This document shows positions 48,927 through 58,899 of a stretch of 62,350 nt of DNA, one piece after another; positions within the stretch are counted from its first letter, which is position 1; each line of letters opens with the position of its first letter. Source of the DNA: an uncultured Opitutia bacterium (GTDB taxonomy: Bacteria > Verrucomicrobiota > Verrucomicrobiia > Opitutales > Opitutaceae); contig CAIJFT010000430.1 in the NCBI GenBank assembly GCA_903820035.1, positions 1-62,350 of the forward strand, in the 5' to 3' direction. The translations under genes and the position numbers were made by a program. The notes beneath the pieces are model-generated. The model saw only the letters and a list, made by a program, of their open reading frames with translations, did no database searches and was not told the origin of the DNA.

Positions 48927-50555
48927 TCAAGGAAGCGGAGTTACCGGTTGCGCGAGCGCCCGCTCGATTTGTTGCCGCAGCGGGGCGTCCGAGGCTTCGT
49001 TGAGGGACTTCAGGGTTTGCTCGAGCGCAGCGCGGAAGTGTTTTCGCATCGCAAACAACTTCGGTATGTTCTCCGCAAGAGCGGTCCGATCTCCGGCCTC
49101 GGCCTGGAGGCGGATCAGCTCGGCGAGTGCGGGCTCGTTGTTTCCATCGAGTTCACAGGCGCGCTCCAGAATGCGACGGGCCTGCGGTAGCTGGCCGACG
49201 GCCTTGAACTGGCGGGCCAAAAGGAGGGCGTCGTTGGCGCGAACCTTGGAATTTTCGAGAAACGCAGCGAGCATCACCTGGCCGCGCACCGGCTCGCCGC
49301 CCCCGAAATAGGCCACGGCCCGCAGGGCGCCGAGGAGCGTCACCATGTAATCCGACGGGTTTTGGTCTGGGCGCACGGCGGCTTCCGCCAGCTCCAACGT
49401 TCGAGGGTAGTCCTTTGCGGCGAGGTAAGCCTGCACCCGTGCGAGGTGATGGGCTCCGACGGGAACCTTCAGTTCGCGGACCAGGGTGAAAACGCGTTCT
49501 GCGACCATCGGACGGGCGGTGTCGGCGGCGAACCAGGCGAGCAGAAGCAGCGCGTGGGCATCGTTCGAGAACTTCCGAAAATATTCCTCCAGTTCCCGCT
49601 GCTCGGCGGCGGTGTCGCCGGAGGTCCGATACGAGCCGAGCAGGTCGATCCGGGCCCCGGGGCTCTCGGGGCTATTGAATTGGCGGAGCAGCGCGTAGCG
49701 ACGCGCGTCGCCTTGATGGCCGATCTCCCGGTTCAGGCGGACCAGCTCGACATACAGCTCGTCCCGACGGGGGAACTTTGCCACCGCCCATTCCAGGCGG
49801 GCCGCGGCGAGGTCATCGAGTCCCTGCTGCCGGTCGCAGCGCGACACCAGAATCACGCCCTCGAGCGAGTTTTGCAGATTCCAGTTCCGGATCAGCTGGA
49901 CCGCTTCGCCGAGCCGGCCGCGGTGATAGTGGGCGGTTGCAGCCTGCAAGGCGATGAATTGATGGATGACGACATTGTCTTGGGCACTCGGTAGCATCGT
50001 GCCGGCCAGACGGATGATCTCGTCGTCCTTTTGTTGTTCGAGCAGGACCCCGAACAGTAGTTTGAGATACTCCAGATCGTTGCTGGCATACTTGATGCCG
50101 TCGCTAAGCGTTCGGACGGCGCGGTCCGACCGGCCGATCATTCCCTCGATGTTCGCGACATAGCGCCGAGCCTGGTTGTCGTCGGGGACGCGCGCCAGGC
50201 CGGCCAGCAGCAGAGCGTACGCTTCGCGGTAATTTCGCTTGTTCCATTCTATCCGGCCGCTTGCGATGAAGTGCTCCCCCAGGCCCTTTTGGTAGTGTTC
50301 CCGACGCCACGGATAGAAGGCTATATCGACGTAGCTTGCGGCGGCGAAACCGCGTTCAAACCTGACGAAGGCCCAAACCCCGCCCGCCGCGCTCAGCCAG
50401 CCGAGCACGGCTAGGGCGAACAAGCCGGTCGCGATTCGGCCCCAGAACACATGATAGTAGACGTGCCCAACCCCCTGTACGCGCAGCCAGAGCTTTCGAC
50501 GGTGCTTGGGACTTTCGGGGTCTAAGATAGTGTCGTCTGCTTTGCTGTATTCCAA
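48927..50555 (-). CDS. Membrane-anchored TPR protein of unknown function
   Basis: A protein of about 540 residues on the minus strand. A basic N-terminus (KHRRKLWLRVQ) is followed by one transmembrane segment (about residues 38-62) and then a long run of helical repeats of TPR type, for example GRIEWNKRNYREAYALLLAG and AQARRILERACELDGNNE. The start is uncertain. No ATG lies between the stop and the membrane segment; I give a TTG at 50555. A GTG at 50690 is also in frame, but it would overlap the end of the receptor gene by 80 bases. No other motif. A protein-interaction scaffold is the likeliest role. Confidence 0.72.
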   Translation of the reverse strand: MEYSKADDTILDPESPKHRRKLWLRVQGVGHVYYHVFWGRIATGLFALAVLGWLSAAGGVWAFVRFERGFAAASYVDIAFYPWRREHYQKGLGEHFIASGRIEWNKRNYREAYALLLAGLARVPDDNQARRYVANIEGMIGRSDRAVRTLSDGIKYASNDLEYLKLLFGVLLEQQKDDEIIRLAGTMLPSAQDNVVIHQFIALQAATAHYHRGRLGEAVQLIRNWNLQNSLEGVILVSRCDRQQGLDDLAAARLEWAVAKFPRRDELYVELVRLNREIGHQGDARRYALLRQFNSPESPGARIDLLGSYRTSGDTAAEQRELEEYFRKFSNDAHALLLLAWFAADTARPMVAERVFTLVRELKVPVGAHHLARVQAYLAAKDYPRTLELAEAAVRPDQNPSDYMVTLLGALRAVAYFGGGEPVRGQVMLAAFLENSKVRANDALLLARQFKAVGQLPQARRILERACELDGNNEPALAELIRLQAEAGDRTALAENIPKLFAMRKHFRAALEQTLKSLNEASDAPLRQQIERALAQPVTPLP

Positions 50556-50610
50556 GGCCGAAGGATTAACCGAAATGGCCTGGTGACGTCCAGACGGGAT
50601 CCACGTGGCG

Positions 50611-52695
50611 CTAGAATGTAAGGCGTACGCCCGCGAGGAAACCTCGACCTGGCAGGGGCGCAAACGCTTTGAGGAAGGAGGTGTGCTCACGCGCCTCCGC
50701 GTTGGTCAAGTTTCGCCCTCGTACGAATAGCTCCCAACTTAGCCGTGGGCCGGGAAACAGCCGGCTTACGCTTGCGTTAACCAGGGTGTATGCAGCCGTC
50801 GGTGCCTCTTCCGGGGCCGTCCGGTCTTGGGCTTCCACATGGCGGAGCTCGATCAGCGCGTGCCAGCGCCCGTCTTCGTAACCCAGGCGTGCCCCGTGTC
50901 GGCGGCCGGGAATCCGAGGGAGTGGGCGGCGGGTGCGGGTTTCCGTGGCGCGGACCCGATCCGAGCTGAGTTCAAAATACAGTCTCCGGCCGTCTGACTC
51001 CAGGAGGTGTAGCCGCAACTCGGCTTCGCCGCCGACGTACTGGGCATCGGTCGCGACGAATTGGTAGGGCGTCAGGCCGTCCTTGTTCCACAATTCCGGA
51101 ATGGTACCGTCGGGAAGTTCCTGTTCGAAGATGAAATTCTGGAAACGGTTCACAAAGGCGCCGATCGAGCCCGTGACGAATCCGGCGCGCCGCCGGACGC
51201 TGAGATCCAGCCCGAGGGAGCGCTCGCGGGCGAGCGCTTGGTTGCCAATCTCATAGGCGCGAGTACCAGCGTGCGGACCATTAGAAAAAAGTTCCTGGTT
51301 GGTGGGTAGGCGCTCACTGAGCGCCAGGGAAGCGGCGATGGCCCAGTCTGCCGCCGGGTGGACCACGATCCCGAGCGAACCGCTAAGCCCGGCGTGGCTT
51401 TTTCGCTCTCCGGTCTGGGCAGAAAATCCTCCTGCGGCGGGCCGTCCGGCGGGAACTTCCCCCAACCTGATAGATTGACCTTCGTAGCGGGCGCCGAGTT
51501 GAACGGTGGTCGTGCGGCCGAGCGTAAGTTCCTCCAGAGCGAAAAGGGCGCCGCTGCGCGTGAGCGACGGTGGCGTCGCCACCTCGGCACCGGCCGCGGC
51601 GAAGTCGCTTTGTGCCGCCTGTATGCCGATCGTGCCGCTGACGGGTCCCCCCGGAGCATGGCCCAACTCGAGCCGCCCCTCCCAGGCGTTGTTGGTGAAG
51701 CGCGTGTTGATGGTATCCCCTCCGCTGAGCTCGGCGTGGTGGTAGCGGCTGGCGCCGAATCGGGCCTTCACACTGCGCCAAAAGCCCGTCGCCTGGTTGA
51801 CCTCGGCTTCCAGATCGAGCCGCGTCCGTCTCATCTGGATACTGGTGGCCGGCGTTTCACCGGTTGGCACCCCGTAGTCGGACTCGTAGCGGCTGAGCGC
51901 CGCTCCGGCCCTTCCCTGTGTCCAGAAATAACCGCCGCCAATCGAGCCGCTTTGCGAGTCCGTTGCGCTGCCGGGTAACGTGCCTCGGGGTTGTCGGGGC
52001 GGGGCCTCGGCGTCGATGCGCGCGAAGCCGGGGACGGCGACGTCTCGGGTGTGTTGTTTGAGCAGGTTCACCCGCGTGGCGAACGATCCGCGTCCGCCGC
52101 CGACCGAGGCGACCCCTGCGGTTTCTCGGGCGGCGCCACCGGCGCGGACTTCAACGTCGCCGTGGGTCCGCCCATCGGGGGCCTGATCGGGAACGGCATT
52201 GTCGATGACGTTGACCACGCCCCCGACTGCGGAGCTGCCATAAAGCAGGGTGCTCGGGCCACGGAGGACCTCCATGCGCGAAGCAAAGAGCGGCTCAATG
52301 GCTGTGTTGTGGTCGGGACTGATGGTGGATGCATCCAAAGTACCGATGCCGTTGTCGAGGACGCGAACCCGGTCGCCGCCGAGACCTCGGATCACCGGGC
52401 GGCTAGCGCCGGGGCCGTAGTAGGTGGAGCTTACGCCCGGCGTGCTGGAGAGGGTTTCGCCTACCGTGGATTGGATCAGGCGGTGCAGTTCTTCGCCGGC
52501 GAGCACGGAAGTGCCCTGGGCGACGTCAAACGCGGTTTTGGGATCGTGGCCCGCGCTCACGACGAATTTGTCGAGGTGCTGGACGTTGTCTCCCGTACGA
52601 ACGGGAGAGGGCGGGCTGGCGGTTTGAGTGCGAGCAAAATTTGCCGACAGAAGAAGTGAAAGAAAGGATACAATAAAATGATTCGATGCGGGCAT
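50611..52695 (-). CDS. TonB-dependent outer membrane receptor, ZnuD-like
   Basis: A 694-residue receptor. Signal peptide about 1-23; plug domain about 45-165 with SRPVIRGLGGDRVRVLDNGI, then STISPDHNTAIEPLFASRME and VLRGPSTLLYGSSAVGG; the rest is a 22-strand-type beta barrel ending in GFLAGVRLTF with terminal phenylalanine, as needed for outer-membrane insertion. The plug motifs resemble ZnuD zinc receptors, but the substrate cannot be fixed by sequence alone. The small His/Cys protein gene is 94 bases upstream on the same strand. Import would need a TonB system; the TonB-like operon at 7593-12195 is one candidate in the window. Confidence 0.88.
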   Translation of the reverse strand: MPASNHFIVSFLSLLLSANFARTQTASPPSPVRTGDNVQHLDKFVVSAGHDPKTAFDVAQGTSVLAGEELHRLIQSTVGETLSSTPGVSSTYYGPGASRPVIRGLGGDRVRVLDNGIGTLDASTISPDHNTAIEPLFASRMEVLRGPSTLLYGSSAVGGVVNVIDNAVPDQAPDGRTHGDVEVRAGGAARETAGVASVGGGRGSFATRVNLLKQHTRDVAVPGFARIDAEAPPRQPRGTLPGSATDSQSGSIGGGYFWTQGRAGAALSRYESDYGVPTGETPATSIQMRRTRLDLEAEVNQATGFWRSVKARFGASRYHHAELSGGDTINTRFTNNAWEGRLELGHAPGGPVSGTIGIQAAQSDFAAAGAEVATPPSLTRSGALFALEELTLGRTTTVQLGARYEGQSIRLGEVPAGRPAAGGFSAQTGERKSHAGLSGSLGIVVHPAADWAIAASLALSERLPTNQELFSNGPHAGTRAYEIGNQALARERSLGLDLSVRRRAGFVTGSIGAFVNRFQNFIFEQELPDGTIPELWNKDGLTPYQFVATDAQYVGGEAELRLHLLESDGRRLYFELSSDRVRATETRTRRPLPRIPGRRHGARLGYEDGRWHALIELRHVEAQDRTAPEEAPTAAYTLVNASVSRLFPGPRLSWELFVRGRNLTNAEAREHTSFLKAFAPLPGRGFLAGVRLTF

Positions 52696-52789
52696 GGTGG
52701 AATGGAGTGCTTGCGTTCAATGACACGGGCAGCCGCCGCGAACGGATGCGGTCTGCCCCTGATCCCGCGCGCGTCGGCGCGGTTTTGCT

Positions 52790-53131
52790 TCAGCTCAATC
52801 CAGCCAAAGGTGGCCCACGTTCCGGCTGACGGAGATAACGGGGTGGCACCAAAAGAAGCTCGCATCTGCCGGGTAGTCGGTCGGCACGTAGCGCCGTCGC
52901 TGATCGCGCAACGGTGATGTCAGTCACGGGGCAGCTCGTTCCACCGGAAAAAAGCACGACGGCGCAGTCGTCTATTTCCGAGGCCCGAGCCTCGCCGGTA
53001 GCGTGAAAAATCGCATGCAGGGCCGGACTGAACGCGGCCAGAGCCAGCAACAGAGCCAAGGCCGAGCAACCGGCCGCCAACAGCCGTTGCACGCGGTCGG
53101 TCGGGCCTTCGCTCTGCACGCGTGAGTTCAT
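52790..53131 (-). CDS. Small exported or membrane protein upstream of the ZnuD-like receptor
   Basis: A 113-residue protein. A hydrophobic segment (about 18-40: LLAAGCSALALLLALAAF) works as a signal peptide or anchor. After it come HAIFHATGEARASEIDDCA and TSCPV, histidines and cysteines in a pattern that could bind a metal or form a disulfide; a proline/arginine-rich tail follows. No named family recognised for certain. It precedes the receptor gene on the same strand and may be co-transcribed, which suggests a role in metal acquisition, by inference only. Confidence 0.6.
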   Translation of the reverse strand: MNSRVQSEGPTDRVQRLLAAGCSALALLLALAAFSPALHAIFHATGEARASEIDDCAVVLFSGGTSCPVTDITVARSATALRADRLPGRCELLLVPPRYLRQPERGPPLAGLS

Positions 53132-53193
53132 CTAGAGGCGCTGCGTATAGGATCCGGTTGTCCCGTCAAGCACCTGCCAATGGATCGCAAGGT

Positions 53194-53892
53194 CTAAGGG
53201 CGGCGACGCCGTTGTAGCAAGGTGACGGCCAGCAGCATGAGAAACGAAAGCCCGAGCAGGACGGCGGAGAAGACGTGGGCCTGAGGGTAGTTCAGTGTTT
53301 GCACTTCATCGTAGAGCGCGATGCTGGCGACTTTGGTTACGCCTGGGATCGAACCGCCGATCATCAGGACGACCCCAAATTCGCCCAAAGTGTGGGCAAA
53401 TCCCAAGGTAAGTCCGGCGGTGATGCCGCGCCAGGCCAACGGGGCGTGTACGCGCAGGAACACGCGCGTCGGAGAGGCGCCAAGCGCGGTACCAGCGTCG
53501 AGCAGCTCCGCCGGCACCGTGCGCAAGGCGGCTTGAAACGGTTGGACGGCGAACGGTAGCGAATAAAACACGGATGCCACCACCAGCCCGCCGAACGTGA
53601 ACGCGAAAGGGGTGCCGGTAAGTTCTCGCCACCAACTTCCGGGCGGGTGATTCGGAGAAAACGCCACCAGTAGGTAAAATCCGATGACGGTTGGCGGAAG
53701 TACAATCGGCAGCCCCACCAAGGTTTCCACCAGCGCGGCCATACGCGAACGGGTCGTGTTCAGCCAATGGGCGAGCGGCAGCCCGACAAGCCCCAGGGCC
53801 AGGGTGGTGATGGCGGCGAGACGCAGCGTCAGGCCCAACGCCTCCCACAAGGGGCCCGACAGGCTGAAGAAATTGGAAGCGGGATCGGGCAA
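53194..53892 (-). CDS. modB: Molybdate-type ABC transporter permease ModB, without modA or modC nearby
   Basis: A 232-residue permease with five to six transmembrane segments. The family landmarks are GLPIVLPPTVIGFYLL, the EAA-loop region LDAGTALGASPTRVFLRVHA with PLAWRGITAGLTLGFAHTLG, and EFGVVLMIGGSIPGVTKVAS. ModB normally works with binding protein ModA and ATPase ModC for molybdate or tungstate. Neither is next to it: the upstream side is the divergent DUF1800 gene, and the downstream neighbour is the small exported protein. Sequence is intact, so the partners may lie elsewhere or it may serve another oxyanion. Confidence 0.88.
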   Translation of the reverse strand: MPDPASNFFSLSGPLWEALGLTLRLAAITTLALGLVGLPLAHWLNTTRSRMAALVETLVGLPIVLPPTVIGFYLLVAFSPNHPPGSWWRELTGTPFAFTFGGLVVASVFYSLPFAVQPFQAALRTVPAELLDAGTALGASPTRVFLRVHAPLAWRGITAGLTLGFAHTLGEFGVVLMIGGSIPGVTKVASIALYDEVQTLNYPQAHVFSAVLLGLSFLMLLAVTLLQRRRRP

Positions 53893-54168
53893 GACGACAG
53901 AATGTTCGGAAGGTGAATTCCGAGGCTCAAGGCTTTCAAAACGGACCGGTCACTGGCAAGATGGCTTTCGACACGGGTTGGAATTACTCGGGCCCTAGCC
54001 GATCGCGTTGATTTAGGCCCTGTCGTGTTTACGAACCATGAATTTCTGTAGTCGCGCCGGTTTTGAACTGACGCTCGACTCGAGGTCATCACCCCCTCAA
54101 AGCTCTCGGAGAGTCTTCGTCCGATCCCACTCGGCCCGCCTCCCTCTTTTTCGGCTTTCCCCTGCCTC

Positions 54169-57100
54169 ATGAAAATCACGACTGGCTTTTTCAGGTCACT
54201 GCTTGCGAGTACCGTTCTCGGTTTGGTTCCGGCCTCCGCCGCGGAGTTCAACCAACGCTTGTCGAACCTCTCAACCCGTACCCAAGTAGGCACCGGCGCC
54301 AACGTAGCCGTGGTCGGCTTTGTGGTCGGTCCGGGTTCTTCGAAGAACATTCTAATCCGAGCGGTGGGCCCCGGCCTTTCGGCCTTCGGTGTGTCCGGCG
54401 GATTAGGTGATCCGAAGATCGACCTCTTCGACAGCTCGACGCCCGCAAAACTCGTTGCAACCAACGATAACTGGACTGCTGCCAGCGTGGGCGCGACGAC
54501 CTTCGCCACGGTCGGGGCCTTCAACTTGAGCACCGGCAGCCGAGATGCGGCGTTGACCGCGACCCTCGCACCCGGCTCCTACACGGCCCAAGTGAGCGGG
54601 GTGGCAAATGTTACCGGTATCGCGCTCGTGGAGGTTTACGATGTCACGGGCCCGGCCCGGCTCATGAATTTATCCACCCGTGCCCAGGTGGGAACCGGTG
54701 CCAGCGTTTTGATTTCCGGCCTTTCCATCGCCCCAGGCGGTGGCGCGAGGAAGATCCTCGTGCGCGCCGCCGGTCCCACGCTCGGGAGCTTTGGCGTGAC
54801 GGGCACGATCGCCGATCCGGCGATCGCAGTACTCGACAGCACGAATACTCAGGTCGCGTCTAACGATGATTGGGGTACCGGTAACGCTACTGCTCTTGCG
54901 GCCGCGTTTGCCCAGGCCGGCGCGTTTCCGTTCACCGCCGGATCGAAGGATGCGGCCCTGATTGTCGACCTTCCGCCGGGGCGCAACTACACGATTCAAG
55001 TCAGCGGCGTGGGCGACACCACAGGCGTCTCTCTGGTCGAAGTCTACGACCTTACGGCGGAGGGCTCCGCTTCGGTTACGGTCGCGGCTACGACCGCGAG
55101 CACCGATGCCAAGGGCGCGCCTCCGGCGGTCTTCACGATTTCCCGCAGCGGACTCACTACGTCCCCGCTGACGGTATACTACCAACTCGTTGGCACGGCG
55201 GTGGCGGGGGTGGATTTCGCGAGCGTTCCGGCTTCGGTGACTATTCCCGCGGGGGCTATCAGTGCCAGCGTCCGTATCTCGGCAGTGGGCTCCGGCGATG
55301 CCAACGCGCTAAACAAGGATACCACGCTGTCGATTTTACCGGGGCCAGGCTATGAGATCGGTGGCAGTAGCGCTGCGGCGGTGACGATCTTCTATAATCC
55401 CGGCACGCTCTACGTCGCTTCGCTGCGCATTCCCTCTACGGTTAACGCCTCGACTGCTTATGGCACCGCATCCCTCCAGCTGAGTGCGGATGGCCGATTT
55501 GCCGTCGTATCTGTGACCTTCTCCGGGCTTAGCTCTCCGCAAACGGTCGCCTATCTCCGTTACGGTAGCACCGGCGAAGTCGGTACCGAATTGCTGCGTC
55601 TGCCCAACGGGCAGGTGAGCGGTGTATCTTGGGTTTTTACGGGATCCGGGACCCTTTCGGCTGCTGATATGGTGAAGGCGATTCAGGACGGTCGGATTTT
55701 CCTGAGCATCGAGTCCTCCCGTTATCCCTCCGGGGAGCTGCGGGGAACATTTCTTCAGACCAGCGGCACCCTGGCCTTCACGCCCCCGCCGGCACCCCCT
55801 GCTCTGGCGGATGCGCCGTTGAATGCGGTGGATATCTCCCGATTCCTCACCCAAGCCACGTTTGGCCCGACAAAGACGGAGATCGATGCCCTGACTGGGA
55901 AGAAGCTGGCTGACCTGAATAACTGGATTTCGGCTCAGATCGCATTGCCTGCGTCTTTGCATCTCACGGCGACGGATGAAGATTGGCGGACCTATACCGC
56001 CATCGCCGATAACCCCCAGTATTCACAACAAAATCGGCAGGCAGCATGGTGGAAACTCGCGTTGACCGCGCCCGATCAGCTAAGGCAGCGGGTTGCCTTT
56101 GCCTTGAGCGAATTGATGGTGGTATCCGACTTGAATGGGGTGCTTGCGAACAACGCCCGGGCGCTGGCCAACTACTACGATATCATGACGCGCGGTGCCT
56201 TCGGTAATTTCCGCACCGTCCTTGAGGAGGTGACTTTGAGTCCCATCATGGGAGTCTACCTTACCAGTTTGCGCAACTCCAAGGCGACATTCGACGCCAG
56301 TGGCAAAGCTATTACGCTCGCCGACGAAAACTACGCTCGTGAAATCATGCAGTTGTTCACGGTCGGTCTCAGTCAACTCCAGCCGGACGGCACTCTGAAG
56401 GTGGATCCCCTGGGCGTGCCGATCCCGTCCTACGATAATAAAACTATCACGGAAATGGCGCGGGTCTTTACCGGTATGGCGTTCTACTCCGCCAACCCGG
56501 TGCCGAATTTCCGCGGCGAGCCGACCAACTATCTCCAGCCGATGATGATGTATCCCGCGTTTCATGACGACGGAGCTAAGACGATCATCGGCGGCATGAC
56601 GCTGCCGGCCAATCAAGGTGCGACGAAAGATCTCTCCGACGCCTTGGATGCGCTATTCAATCACCCCAACACTGCTCCGTTCATCTCGCGGCAGCTGATC
56701 CAGCGCTTGGCGACGTCCAATCCAAGCCCCGGTTATGTTTATCGTGTGGCACAAGCCTTCGCGAACAACGGTCGTGGAGTGCGCGGCGACCTCGGAGCGG
56801 TCGTCCGGGCGATTCTAATGGATTACGAGGCGCGTTCGAGCGCGGTCGCTGCGACGGCCAGCTTCGGCAAGCTCAAAGAGCCGTTGCTCCGGGCGACGGA
56901 GATTTTACGGGCCTTCAACGGCGGAGCGAACAACGGTCGCGTCGGCATATTCAATCCGGAGGGCACCCTCGCGCAGGCGGCCCTCCGCGCCAGTACGGTC
57001 TTCAACTTCTTCGAACCGGCCTATGTCTACCCAGGCGATCTGGCCGCTGCCGGTCTTGTGGCGCCTGAGTATCAGTTGCTGACTGACACTACGGCGATCA

Positions 57101-57432
57101 GTATGCCGAACCAACTCTGGAACTACATCTATGGCAGTCGCTCGGGCATGCCCGGTACGACCACGGCGCTCAATCCCGCTGAGGGCACGGTTGCGGTGCT
57201 GTTCGACTCCACAATTCTAGCAATGGCCCGAAATCCGCAGGCCCTCATCGACTACGCCAACCTTGTGCTGGCCGGCGGCAGCTTGCCGAAAACGGTGACC
57301 GACGGCTTCGTGCGGGCGATCACCACCATGCCCAACAGCACCGCCGCTGCGCTGGGTTCCACCGATGTCGAGCGCGTCCGCTCTGCCATCTACCTCACCG
57401 TCACCGTGCCCCACGGCGCCATTCAAAAATAA
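54169..57432 (+). CDS. Large exported DUF1800 protein with surface-type repeats
   Basis: A 1087-residue protein. Order of parts: Sec signal peptide (1-25); two about 125-residue repeats opening LSTRTQVGTGANV and LSTRAQVGTGASV (34-157 and 168-294); a Calx-beta-like domain (about 300-408); a CHRD-like domain (about 412-535); a proline spacer; then DUF1800 (about 555-1085) with FLTQATFGPTKTEIDAL at the start and RQRVAFALSELMVVSDLNG. DUF1800 proteins are widespread in Planctomycetes, Verrucomicrobia and Proteobacteria, and their chemistry is unknown. The added beta domains suggest a cell-surface or secreted protein. The DUF1501 gene follows 9 bases later, the standard pairing. Confidence 0.93.
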   Translation: MKITTGFFRSLLASTVLGLVPASAAEFNQRLSNLSTRTQVGTGANVAVVGFVVGPGSSKNILIRAVGPGLSAFGVSGGLGDPKIDLFDSSTPAKLVATNDNWTAASVGATTFATVGAFNLSTGSRDAALTATLAPGSYTAQVSGVANVTGIALVEVYDVTGPARLMNLSTRAQVGTGASVLISGLSIAPGGGARKILVRAAGPTLGSFGVTGTIADPAIAVLDSTNTQVASNDDWGTGNATALAAAFAQAGAFPFTAGSKDAALIVDLPPGRNYTIQVSGVGDTTGVSLVEVYDLTAEGSASVTVAATTASTDAKGAPPAVFTISRSGLTTSPLTVYYQLVGTAVAGVDFASVPASVTIPAGAISASVRISAVGSGDANALNKDTTLSILPGPGYEIGGSSAAAVTIFYNPGTLYVASLRIPSTVNASTAYGTASLQLSADGRFAVVSVTFSGLSSPQTVAYLRYGSTGEVGTELLRLPNGQVSGVSWVFTGSGTLSAADMVKAIQDGRIFLSIESSRYPSGELRGTFLQTSGTLAFTPPPAPPALADAPLNAVDISRFLTQATFGPTKTEIDALTGKKLADLNNWISAQIALPASLHLTATDEDWRTYTAIADNPQYSQQNRQAAWWKLALTAPDQLRQRVAFALSELMVVSDLNGVLANNARALANYYDIMTRGAFGNFRTVLEEVTLSPIMGVYLTSLRNSKATFDASGKAITLADENYAREIMQLFTVGLSQLQPDGTLKVDPLGVPIPSYDNKTITEMARVFTGMAFYSANPVPNFRGEPTNYLQPMMMYPAFHDDGAKTIIGGMTLPANQGATKDLSDALDALFNHPNTAPFISRQLIQRLATSNPSPGYVYRVAQAFANNGRGVRGDLGAVVRAILMDYEARSSAVAATASFGKLKEPLLRATEILRAFNGGANNGRVGIFNPEGTLAQAALRASTVFNFFEPAYVYPGDLAAAGLVAPEYQLLTDTTAISMPNQLWNYIYGSRSGMPGTTTALNPAEGTVAVLFDSTILAMARNPQALIDYANLVLAGGSLPKTVTDGFVRAITTMPNSTAAALGSTDVERVRSAIYLTVTVPHGAIQK
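54268..55050 (+). repeat. Two tandem protein-level repeats inside the DUF1800 gene
   Basis: Unit 1 (54268-54639) and unit 2 (54670-55050) encode similar segments. Shared points are N-L-S-T-R-x-Q-V-G-T-G-A, I-L-I/V-R-A-x-G-P, F-G-V-x-G, D-P-x-I, S-N/T-N-D-x-W, A-G/V-A-F, D-A-A-L and V-S-G-V-x-x-x-T-G, each ending V-E-V-Y-D. They are about 30-40 percent identical by eye. This points to an old internal duplication rather than a recent DNA repeat. Confidence 0.8.
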
Positions 57433-57441
57433 TCTGTCGCG

Positions 57442-58899
57442 ATGAAATCCCAAAAGAATACTCCTGACCTTTCGCGCCGTGGTTTCCTCGGGGCCTGCTG
57501 TGCTTCCGTCGGGGCTACCGGACTATTGTCGTCGATGGCCCAGATGAGGTTAATGGGCGCCGTGGCGGATACCAGCACCGGTCCTGCGACTCCGTCCCGG
57601 GCCGGCGCCCCCCAGTCGGATTACAAGGCGCTGGTTTGCTTGTTTCTCGCCGGTGGAAACGATGCGAACAATCTCGTGGTGCCGACCGATACTTCGACCT
57701 ACGCTGCCTACGCCGCTGGTCGTGGTGTGCTCGCGATCCCGCAAACCTCGCTACTGGCAATCAAGCCCAAGACGAGCGATGGCCGGACTTGGGGCATGCA
57801 TCCCGGATTGAGCGAAATGAAGGCGCTCTTCGACCAAGGTAAGTTCGCTGTGATGGCGAATGTCGGTACCCTTGCTCAGCCGCTGACAAAGGCACTTTAT
57901 AATTCTCGGCCGGACATGCGGCCGCTGCAGCTCTTTTCCCACAACGACCAGCAGGTTGAGTGGCAAACAAGCGTCGCCAACAAGCCGTTCACCGAAGTCG
58001 CCACCGGCTGGGGGGGGCGCGTGGCCGATCTGACGAACGCGATGAACACCAATAATCGCATCTCGATGTCGATCACGCTCAACGGTCAGAATACGTTCCA
58101 AGTCGGCAAGACTGTCTCACAGTATGCGGTCGGGCAGGGTGGCGCGATCGCTCTGACTGGTGAAGGTACAGGAACTTCGGTAAACGGGCTGCGCACGGCG
58201 GCGTTGAAAGACGCTTTAGTCATGCAGAATCCGAACTTGTTTGAAACGGCCTTCGGCGGCTTCACGGGAGGGGCCATTAATACTAGCGCCCTGATCGCTT
58301 CAGCAGTTTCCGGCACTAGCCCGGTTCAGTCGCATTTTTCGGCGGTCCCCAGCACCAGTCTCGCCCAGCAACTTCATATGGTGGCGCGCCTCATCAATTC
58401 GCAGGCCTCCTTGAATCTGAAGCGGCAGATCTTTTTTGTCCGCATCGGCGGCTTCGATCTGCACGATAATCAGGTAGTCATCGGCAACACGGTCAGTGGC
58501 GCTCACACCAATCTCCTGCGCGATATTAGCCAGTCGCTAAATGCCTTCAACAACGCCCTCGTCCAACTCGGCGCGCAAAATCAGGTCACGGTCTTCACGG
58601 CCTCAGACTTCGGTCGGACGTACGATACCAATGGCGATGGCTCCGACCATGGTTGGGGAAGCCATCACTTTATGATGGGAGGTGCCGTCAATGGCGGCGA
58701 CATCTATGGCCGGATGCCGGACTTCAGCATCAACGGTCCGGATGACACCGGTCGTGGTCGATGGATTCCGAGTACGAGTGTCGATCAGTATTCCGCCACA
58801 TTGGCGAAATGGTTCGGGGTCAGCCCGACCAACATTCCAGTGATCTTCCCGAATGTCGGCCGTTTTGATACGACGGACCTCGGCTTCATGGGGGCATGA
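57442..58899 (+). CDS. DUF1501 protein with Tat signal, partner of the DUF1800 protein
   Basis: A 485-residue DUF1501 protein. The twin-arginine motif [10 protein letters not shown] is at 11-20, followed by a hydrophobic stretch, predicting Tat export. Landmarks are [40 protein letters not shown] and [13 protein letters not shown]; these metal- and phosphate-type motifs are those of the alkaline-phosphatase/sulfatase-like fold. It lies 9 bases after DUF1800 and overlaps the next gene by four bases (ATGA), so all three are on one message. Its sequence is clearly different from the DUF1501 protein at 2783-4240; they belong to separate subgroups. Confidence 0.94.
   Translation: MKSQKNTPDLSRRGFLGACCASVGATGLLSSMAQMRLMGAVADTSTGPATPSRAGAPQSDYKALVCLFLAGGNDANNLVVPTDTSTYAAYAAGRGVLAIPQTSLLAIKPKTSDGRTWGMHPGLSEMKALFDQGKFAVMANVGTLAQPLTKALYNSRPDMRPLQLFSHNDQQVEWQTSVANKPFTEVATGWGGRVADLTNAMNTNNRISMSITLNGQNTFQVGKTVSQYAVGQGGAIALTGEGTGTSVNGLRTAALKDALVMQNPNLFETAFGGFTGGAINTSALIASAVSGTSPVQSHFSAVPSTSLAQQLHMVARLINSQASLNLKRQIFFVRIGGFDLHDNQVVIGNTVSGAHTNLLRDISQSLNAFNNALVQLGAQNQVTVFTASDFGRTYDTNGDGSDHGWGSHHFMMGGAVNGGDIYGRMPDFSINGPDDTGRGRWIPSTSVDQYSATLAKWFGVSPTNIPVIFPNVGRFDTTDLGFMGA

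Noticed and set aside
53829-54533. 234-codon open frame on the minus strand
   Set aside because: It crosses the modB start, the modB-DUF1800 gap and the DUF1800 start, and shows no family similarity; it is not a missing modA.
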